Assembly (NCBI GenBank): GCA_035505775.1
Contig: DATJQN010000065.1
Location: forward strand, 1-6,987
Length of the DNA stretch: 6,987 nucleotides
Direction of reading: 5' to 3'
Source: JAJXZP01 sp035505775
Lineage (GTDB): Bacteria; Spirochaetota; Spirochaetia; Treponematales; Rectinemataceae
The notes beneath the pieces are model-generated. The model did not search any database. It was given only the letters and a program-made list of their open reading frames with translations, and had not been told where the DNA came from. Below, one piece after another: positions 1 through 3,962 of the stretch (position 1 is its first letter; each line of letters opens with the position of its first letter). The position numbers and the translations under genes were made by a program.

Positions 1-55
1 CTTCCTGCTGGGCTCTTCGTGCAGCCCAATGCAGCCTTTGTACCCCGAGCCTCCT

Positions 56-139
56 ATACCAGGGAGCGGCCCGCGAGCCCGTGCATCCGCGGGAAGCCCG
101 AAAGTTCGGGCTCAGGACTCAGGACTCAATACCAGGGAG
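56..139. repeat. 11-bp direct repeat pair ATACCAGGGAG plus 7-bp tandem repeat
   Basis: ATACCAGGGAG occurs at 56-66 and again at 129-139, 73 bp apart, each followed within a few bases by CGGC-rich sequence. Between the copies are the two strongest hairpins and a CTCAGGA tandem repeat (111-117, 118-124, then CTCA at 125-128). The pair may mark a local duplication. There is no transposase and the copies are short. Confidence 0.45.
95..112. repeat. Perfect 7-bp stem-loop with AAGT loop
   Basis: AGCCCGA pairs perfectly with TCGGGCT around a four-base loop, giving a compact, GC-rich hairpin. It lies one base after a second potential hairpin (70-93). Because neither strand shows a T-run after it, a Rho-independent terminator is unlikely. 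It could be a repetitive-extragenic-palindrome type element or a 3' end stabiliser for the minus-strand gene that ends at 162. Confidence 0.55.
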
Positions 140-161
140 AAGCGGCGGCCTGCTTCGTTCT

Positions 162-566
162 TTACGGTGCCGTCCCGCCCGGTGATCTGAACCTGCGGTA
201 TGCGACATAGGCAGCGATCCCTCCCAGCGTCAACCCCAGATCGAAGGCTACGGCCACGGCATACGAACCGTTATACAGACCAAGCCCCACCTTGGACGAA
301 CCGGCAAAGAAGAGCGGAAGGTCCGGGGGCAAGGGCTTCCCGCCGAAGACCGCTCCCATCGGATGGGTGACGAAATCCAGTATCCAGTGACTGAAGACGG
401 CCAGGCCCAACACCACGCTCGTCCGGGCGTCGCAGCGCAGGAGGGCCGCCACTGCCGCCGTAGCCACCGACCAGAGCCCGGCCATGAAGAGGCCATGGGT
501 CAGGGACAATGTGTCGGTACCCGCCGGCGCGGCGTATCCTGAAATCCGGCCCTTGCCGCGGAGCAT
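162..566 (-). pseudogene. Probable N-terminally truncated YdjM-like (PF04307-type) membrane protein
   Basis: This 134-residue frame encodes a hydrophobic protein with helices at about residues 21-43, 49-71 and 101-126. It carries the block SHWILDFVTHP (59-69), followed by LPLF and SKVGLGLYN near 83-99. I associate that pattern with the C-terminal half of YdjM-like 'membrane-bound metal-dependent hydrolase' proteins. H60, D64 and H68 would be the conserved polar residues. As I recall, full-length relatives are roughly 200 residues, with an N-terminal helix pair carrying further His/Asp residues; these are missing. Upstream the frame stays open only to a stop at 636-638 with no other ATG, GTG or TTG, and the ATG at 564-566 has no Shine-Dalgarno sequence. 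I therefore favour a 5'-truncated remnant. A short functional protein translated from a leaderless message cannot be excluded. No enzymatic role is demonstrated even for intact members. Confidence 0.5.
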
Positions 567-596
567 GATACAAATACTGTATACTTGGCGAGCATC

Positions 597-664
597 TGTA
601 ACAAGGATTCTTGACAGCGGTCGCGATGTTACATATTATGCATACATAACTTCTATTTGTAACA
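597..664. promoter_or_regulatory. Three TGTAACA/TGTTACA words around the operon promoter (candidate operators)
   Basis: TGTAACA occurs at 597-603 and 658-664, and its exact reverse complement TGTTACA at 627-633. Centre-to-centre spacings are 30 and 31 bp, close to three helical turns, and orientation alternates. The first site lies upstream of the -35 box, the second sits in the spacer immediately before the -10 box, and the third lies in the early transcribed region. The second and third form a perfect 8-bp inverted repeat, ATGTTACA (626-633) and TGTAACAT (658-665). This is a plausible repressor arrangement. The PaaX-family protein encoded two genes downstream is the obvious candidate binder, by inference only. 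The E. coli PaaX operator is different as I recall it, so the match would be specific to this regulator. Confidence 0.45.
611..639 (+). promoter_or_regulatory. Strong sigma-70-type promoter for the three-gene unit
   Basis: The -35 hexamer TTGACA (611-616) is a perfect consensus. A 17-bp spacer separates it from TATTAT (634-639), which matches the -10 consensus at five of six positions. Transcription would begin near 645-647, leaving a leader of about 33 nt before the ATG at 679. The surrounding block is strikingly AT-rich against GC-rich neighbours. Confidence 0.75.
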
Positions 665-678
665 TGGGGGACGTCGGG

Positions 679-921
679 ATGGGAACGTGGAATTTCAATC
701 CGGCCGGCTTTGTCATCAACCTGGTGATCGGCTGGTTCATCATGTCATTTCTGCAGTCGGCTGTGCGGTCGCTCTTCACGGGAAACTGGAACGGCTTCGT
801 GTCCCGGTTCCATGGCATAGCCTTTTTCCACGACGGATGGGCGACGGCTATCAACTGCGCTGTCATGCTGGCCATCGGGATCGTGACCACCATTCTTTGG
901 CGCCTGACCCGTCGCGGCTGA
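679..921 (+). CDS. Small two-helix membrane protein of unknown function (80 aa)
   Basis: I do not recognise this protein. The frame is open from further upstream, but the promoter ends at 639, so translation must begin later. ATG 679 is preferred because GGGGGA (666-671) sits 7 nt upstream; ATG 664 is the alternative, adding five residues. The product has two predicted membrane helices, about residues 11-32 and 56-74. A loop of some 23 residues contains aromatic and basic residues (TGNWNGFVSRFHGIAFFHDGW begins near 34), and the C-terminus ends in basic residues (RLTRRG). It is the first gene of the unit and is followed after 10 nt by the PaaX-like regulator. It may be regulated by, or act with, the downstream six-helix membrane protein. 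Function cannot be assigned from sequence. Confidence 0.7.
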   Translation: MGTWNFNPAGFVINLVIGWFIMSFLQSAVRSLFTGNWNGFVSRFHGIAFFHDGWATAINCAVMLAIGIVTTILWRLTRRG

Positions 922-931
922 GCTGCGGATC

Positions 932-1753
932 ATGCCCAAGAAACCCGCCTTCATGACGGCCTATCCCCTCACGGCCCGGGCGGCGGTACATACGCCTCTC
1001 GTCTTCCGGGCGGGGCTCGAGTCACTGGGAGAATTCCCCTGGCCCAGCCTCGAGGGGATCAGGGCCTTCGCGCGCTTTGCGGGTATCGGTGACGGAGCCG
1101 TCCGTACGGCCCTCTCGCGGGCCCGTTCCGACGGCTCCCTCCTCGTCGAGACCGATCCGGCCGGGCGGAGCCGCTACATACTGGCCCCTGCCACGTTCGC
1201 GATGGGCCAGGCACAGATACGTTCCGACCGTCGGCTCGAGGGCTTTCTTGTCGCCGTCTTCTCGTTCAAGAGCGAGGAAAACGAAGGGCGCTCAGCCCTC
1301 CGCGGTATCCTGAAGGTGTACGGCTTCAAGAAGCTTGCGCAGAATACCTACATCCACGGCAGGATCGACACCGGGGCTCTGCGCAGCGCCATACGATCTC
1401 TCGGTCTCGAGAAACACCTGTTTCTGTTCACCTGTCCCGAAATCGATGACGAGGATCTCGTCCGGCGCATCATGACGCTCTTCGATATCGAAGGGCGGAG
1501 AAGGCAGCTGCGGGAGTATCTCACCCGACTGAAGGCCTTCTTGTCCGAAGATCTCGGCGAAGACGAACGTGCCCGAAGGCTGCTCTATGTGGGAGCGGTG
1601 CATTGGGAGCAGATCGAGGCGGGCGAGCCCCCCTTCCCCGCACGGTACCTGCCGGCCGACTACGCACTGGTGGAAATACAGCGCTTCTATGGAGAACGAA
1701 TCACGAAGGGGCGCGAGGCCCTCCTCTCCTATTACGAAAAGGCAAACAGATGA
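932..1753 (+). CDS. PaaX-family transcriptional regulator
   Basis: The 273-residue protein shows the three-part layout of the PaaX family. The N-terminal winged helix (about residues 12-90) has recognition helix GAVRTALSRARSDGSL near 55-70 and wing GRSRYILAP near 78-86. The central ferredoxin-like, Cas2-like domain (about 100-170) includes the block VYGFKKLAQNTYIHGRI. The C-terminal helical domain (about 175-270) contains ARYLPADYALVEIQRFY. The best-known member, E. coli PaaX, represses phenylacetate degradation and is released by phenylacetyl-CoA. No paa enzymes are visible here, so the ligand and targets are unknown. Start 932 follows the previous stop by 10 nt with only a weak Shine-Dalgarno sequence; ATG 953 is a possible alternative. 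Its stop codon overlaps the ribosome binding site of the next gene, implying co-transcription and coupled translation. Autoregulation at the TGTAACA words is plausible. Confidence 0.82.
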   Translation: MPKKPAFMTAYPLTARAAVHTPLVFRAGLESLGEFPWPSLEGIRAFARFAGIGDGAVRTALSRARSDGSLLVETDPAGRSRYILAPATFAMGQAQIRSDRRLEGFLVAVFSFKSEENEGRSALRGILKVYGFKKLAQNTYIHGRIDTGALRSAIRSLGLEKHLFLFTCPEIDDEDLVRRIMTLFDIEGRRRQLREYLTRLKAFLSEDLGEDERARRLLYVGAVHWEQIEAGEPPFPARYLPADYALVEIQRFYGERITKGREALLSYYEKANR

Positions 1754-1758
1754 AGGAG
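1753..1758 (+). promoter_or_regulatory. Shine-Dalgarno AAGGAG fixing the start at 1764
   Basis: AAGGAG begins on the last base of the PaaX-like stop codon (TGA 1751-1753) and ends 5 nt before ATG 1764. It is the clearest ribosome binding site in the window. It rules out longer starts in this frame that would overlap the regulator gene, and it indicates translational coupling. Confidence 0.8.
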
Positions 1759-1763
1759 ACCGC

Positions 1764-2504
1764 ATGAACGAATCCGGCAATGCACTGTCCCGTGACGGCG
1801 GGCTTCGAATCATGTTTGCGACTGGCGGGGTCTTCGCGCTCCTCTCGGCTCTGGGGGCGGTTGCAGATGTGTGCATCGGCATGGTCACGGGCGGGACAGT
1901 TGCGGCTCTTCCCCATGACGCGGTCGGCCGCTTCGCGCAACTCGCCGCCACTCCGGCGCTCGGGCTCTATAACCTGGATCTCCTCAACCTCGTGACCACG
2001 CTCATGATGGTGGCGGTGCTCTACGCGTGCTGGCTGGCGCTGCGGCAGGAGAGTCAGGCTGCCGGCCTGGCCCTGGCCATCGGCGTTGTCGGAGCGGCAA
2101 TCTTTGCAGCCAACAATTCCGCCCTGGCCATGCTCGGACTTGCCCGGGATTTTGCGAGCGCAGACGCGGCGCGCAAAAACCTATTGGCGGCCGCGGGTGA
2201 AGCCCTCCTGGCCAAGGGCGCCCATGGGAGTCCGGGCGTTCTCGCGGGCTTCCTGCTCTCGGCGACTGCCAATCTCCTGCTTGCGGGCTCGATGCTCCGT
2301 ACGCGGATCTTCTCGCGAATTACCGGCCTGTTCGGACTCTGCGGCAACGCGCTGCTGGGGATCTACCTCGTCCTCGTCACCCTTCTGCCACAGGTCCAGG
2401 GCAAGGCCATCGCCTTCGCCGTTCCCGGGGGACTCATGGCGATAGGGTGGCTGACGATGGTCGCCGCAGGGCTCTTTGGCATGACGAGGACAGCCCCCAG
2501 ATAG
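1764..2504 (+). CDS. Six-helix integral membrane protein, possibly DUF4386-like
   Basis: The 246-residue product is strongly hydrophobic, with predicted helices near residues 17-41, 70-93, 99-121, 156-177, 184-209 and 215-239. Only short polar loops separate them, apart from a roughly 35-residue segment between the third and fourth helices (about 122-155). The layout and the C-terminal pattern (IFSRITGLFGLCGNALLGIY near 182-201) remind me of DUF4386-type proteins of unknown function, but this is a weak resemblance and no catalytic motif is visible. It is the last gene of the unit, 10 nt after the PaaX-like regulator, with a strong ribosome binding site. Proteins encoded next to a regulator in this way are often its regulated target, for example in export or membrane stress, but no substrate can be proposed here. 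Confidence 0.75.
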   Translation: MNESGNALSRDGGLRIMFATGGVFALLSALGAVADVCIGMVTGGTVAALPHDAVGRFAQLAATPALGLYNLDLLNLVTTLMMVAVLYACWLALRQESQAAGLALAIGVVGAAIFAANNSALAMLGLARDFASADAARKNLLAAAGEALLAKGAHGSPGVLAGFLLSATANLLLAGSMLRTRIFSRITGLFGLCGNALLGIYLVLVTLLPQVQGKAIAFAVPGGLMAIGWLTMVAAGLFGMTRTAPR

Positions 2505-2511
2505 AGACGGT

Positions 2512-2537
2512 GGCCCGGCATCGCCCCCTCCCGGGTC
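2512..2537 (+). terminator. Weak terminator-like hairpin after the three-gene unit
   Basis: GGCCCGG (2512-2518) pairs with CCGGGTC (2531-2537), with one G-U pair and a 12-nt loop, eight bases after the stop codon. The following sequence, AATTGACATATTGTATT, is T-containing but not a clean U-run. Its position at the end of the unit supports a terminator; its composition does not make a strong one. Confidence 0.35.
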
Positions 2538-2540
2538 CAA

Positions 2541-2569
2541 TTGACATATTGTATTGATTGGTATACAAA
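2541..2569 (+). promoter_or_regulatory. Candidate promoter for the diguanylate cyclase gene
   Basis: A perfect TTGACA (2541-2546) is followed either by TACAAA (2564-2569) after 17 bp or by TATACA (2562-2567) after 15 bp. Both -10 options are imperfect, but the block is the only AT-rich island between the two plus-strand units. A start near 2575 would give the cyclase mRNA a leader of about 265 nt. Confidence 0.5.
2549..2568. repeat. Inverted repeat TTGTAT-N8-ATACAA inside the promoter
   Basis: TTGTAT (2549-2554) and ATACAA (2563-2568) are perfect reverse complements separated by 8 bp, so equivalent positions are 14 bp apart. The right arm overlaps the candidate -10 box, which suits an operator for a dimeric repressor. 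The word ATACAAATA at its right arm (2563-2571) also occurs at 568-576. Confidence 0.4.
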
Positions 2570-2570
2570 T

Positions 2571-2839
2571 AGCCGCGTTGAGCTTTGACATGAGCCGCGG
2601 CGACGCGGGGATCACGCCGGCCAGATCCGTTTTTTGAAGCAAAATACGCCGGTTCCAGTCCAGACTGTCGCACGGTCGGCTCATTCAAAAAACGGGTTGC
2701 GTTGCCGCTTTTCCCTTCAAGCGCATCGGGAAACGATCTATTCTTGTTTTCAGGATACGACGACGGTAATCGGTCGTCCAAATACCGGCCGGTTCGGAGG
2801 CTTCGGCATCATGACGAGGTTGGCCGCGGGGCATGTCGC
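2571..2839 (+). other. Long leader / intergenic region before the cyclase gene
   Basis: No gene is convincing here. The cyclase frame extends leftwards to a TTG at 2702, but that stretch encodes a poorly membrane-like, arginine-rich peptide and has no Shine-Dalgarno sequence. Structural elements include the 12-bp inverted repeat at 2627-2695, a hairpin GACGAC/GTCGTC (2759-2764 with 2773-2778), and a perfect 10-bp palindrome ACCGGCCGGT (2784-2793). A structured 5' leader is possible. I compared it by eye with the c-di-GMP (GEMM) riboswitch consensus and saw no match. Confidence 0.4.
2627..2695. repeat. Perfect 12-bp inverted repeat with 45-nt loop
   Basis: CCGTTTTTTGAA (2627-2638) and TTCAAAAAACGG (2684-2695) are exact reverse complements. 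Inside the 45-nt loop, GACTG (2663-2667) can pair with CGGTC (2673-2677, one G-U pair), so a long stem capped by a smaller hairpin can be drawn. It could be an RNA structure in the cyclase leader, or the ends of a 69-bp miniature element. No target-site duplication flanks it. The T-run lies within the stem rather than after it, so a conventional terminator is unlikely. Confidence 0.6.
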
Positions 2840-3949
2840 ATGAAGGGTGGCCGCACGGGGAGTACTGCAGCCCGGGCGACGGGCCGTCGGTCTGACGGTG
2901 TCGTCCCCGGAGCCTATCGGCAGCCGGTGATTTCATTCCTCGCTTCGCTGGCCGTCGCCCTCCTGCTCGCTGCGCGGCTGTACTTTGCCCCCGTACCGAC
3001 CTGGGCCTGGCTCGGCATCGCCCGCTGGACCATCCCCGCTCTCCTGGTCGCAGGCTCGGCTGTCATGACGGCGGGCCGCATCAACGTGCGCCGCGGGGCT
3101 TCGAATCTGCGGGTCTTGGGCTCGACAGCCCTTCGCGCCTGGCTCCTACTCCTCTGGGCCGTGCTGGCGACGGTCGCGGATCTCCTTTCCGGGCAGCCGC
3201 CCTTTGTCTTTCTGGTCGCGGCGGTTGTCTCCGGCATGATCGGATGGAAGGACCGGCTCTTCACGCTGCTGGTCATCCCGCTCGCCGCTCTCCTGACCGG
3301 GGCCGCGGCCTTTTTCCTGCAGAGGGGCCTCCAGTTCGGTACGACCGACATTCTGGCGGTCTCGGCCGGCGTGAGCCTGGTGATCGCCTGGACCATCCGG
3401 AGCAATGTGGCGCCCGGGGAAGAGCGGCTGCAGTACCTCGAGCGCGAGAACAAGGAGCTCTGGGACCTCTCCTTCCGGGACAGCCTGACCGGCCTGTACA
3501 ACCGCCGCTTTGCGCAGGAGACCGGTCAGAAGCTCATCAGTCGCGCCCTCCGCTACCATGAGCAGCTCCATGCCCTCATGCTGGACATCGACCACTTCAA
3601 GAAGGTCAACGACAAGATCAGCCATGCGGCCGGGGACATCGTGCTTCGCGAGATTTCGATGATCATCCAGGAGTGCGTCCGGTCGAGCGATTTCGTCGCG
3701 CGCTACGGCGGCGAGGAGTTCGTCATATTCCTGGTGCAGGCGGATCCGGAACTCGTCCAGAACATCGCAAACCGGATCAGGGACAGCATCGCTTCCCACC
3801 GGTTCGAATCCGTGCCCTGGCAGGTGACGATCAGCATCGGGATCGCCAGTATCCAGGACAACGAGAAATTCGACGAGTTGATCGATCGCGCTGACAAGTA
3901 TCTGTACGTCTCGAAACGATCCGGCCGCAACCGCGTATCCGGATTCTGA
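2840..3949 (+). CDS. Membrane-bound diguanylate cyclase (GGDEF domain) with intact I-site
   Basis: The 369-residue protein would condense two GTP into cyclic di-GMP. Six hydrophobic helices are predicted near residues 30-50, 55-76, 94-116, 121-135, 140-160 and 168-187. They form a membrane sensor I cannot assign to a named family such as MASE1 or 7TMR. A short charged linker (about 192-210), probably a signalling coiled coil, leads to the cytoplasmic GGDEF domain. That domain opens with RDSLTGLYNRR (213-223) and has LDIDHFKKVND (248-258), HAAGD, and active site GGEEF (290-294). RSSD (281-284) lies five residues before GGEEF, the position of the RxxD product-inhibition site. ADKYLYVSKRSGRNRV near the end is also typical. 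No EAL domain is present. ATG 2840 is the first ATG in frame, with GCGGGG eight bases upstream; it places the first helix about 30 residues in. The gene converges on the TPR gene. Confidence 0.9.
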   Translation: MKGGRTGSTAARATGRRSDGVVPGAYRQPVISFLASLAVALLLAARLYFAPVPTWAWLGIARWTIPALLVAGSAVMTAGRINVRRGASNLRVLGSTALRAWLLLLWAVLATVADLLSGQPPFVFLVAAVVSGMIGWKDRLFTLLVIPLAALLTGAAAFFLQRGLQFGTTDILAVSAGVSLVIAWTIRSNVAPGEERLQYLERENKELWDLSFRDSLTGLYNRRFAQETGQKLISRALRYHEQLHALMLDIDHFKKVNDKISHAAGDIVLREISMIIQECVRSSDFVARYGGEEFVIFLVQADPELVQNIANRIRDSIASHRFESVPWQVTISIGIASIQDNEKFDELIDRADKYLYVSKRSGRNRVSGF

Positions 3950-3962
3950 GCCTGCCTGAACT

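Larger units (their letters stand above)
1..161. other. Non-coding left edge with stem-loops and short direct repeats
   Basis: I find no believable gene here. A 63-codon plus-strand frame (19-210) reads as random low-similarity peptide and overlaps the end of the minus-strand gene. Three perfect stem-loops lie in the first 112 bases: TGGGCT/AGCCCA (9-14 with 23-28), CCCGCG/CGCGGG (70-75 with 88-93) and AGCCCGA/TCGGGCT (95-101 with 106-112). The word ATACCAGGGAG occurs twice, at 56-66 and 129-139, and a 7-bp unit CTCAGGA is repeated in tandem at 111-124 plus a partial third copy. No U-run follows any hairpin, so they are not typical intrinsic terminators. The segment could be a degenerate intergenic repeat or the tail of a transcription unit left of the window. 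Confidence 0.5.

Noticed and set aside
19..210. 63-codon plus-strand frame at the left edge
   Set aside because: No ribosome binding site, no recognisable motif, and it crosses hairpins and repeats and the end of the minus-strand gene.
484..678. Upstream extension of the small membrane protein to ATG 484
   Set aside because: The extension would read through the promoter and operator-like block and the start of the divergent ORF; the 679 start has a Shine-Dalgarno sequence.
1240..1440. Cas2-like fold in the regulator as a sign of CRISPR
   Set aside because: The central domain of PaaX proteins is known to resemble Cas2; there is no repeat-spacer array or other cas gene in the window.
1569..1763. 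Longer start for the six-helix protein overlapping the regulator gene
   Set aside because: The overlap peptide is Arg/Ser-rich and unlike a membrane protein start, and AAGGAG at 1753-1758 clearly sets the start at 1764.
2585..2590. Second TTGACA before the cyclase gene
   Set aside because: The region where a -10 box would lie (about 2608-2613) is GC-rich with no match, so it is a decoy.
2702..2839. TTG-started extension of the cyclase
   Set aside because: Non-ATG start, no ribosome binding site and atypical composition; ATG 2840 gives a normal length to the first helix.
2571..2839. c-di-GMP riboswitch upstream of the cyclase
   Set aside because: The conserved GEMM core and its paired elements could not be found by eye; the observed dyad is different.
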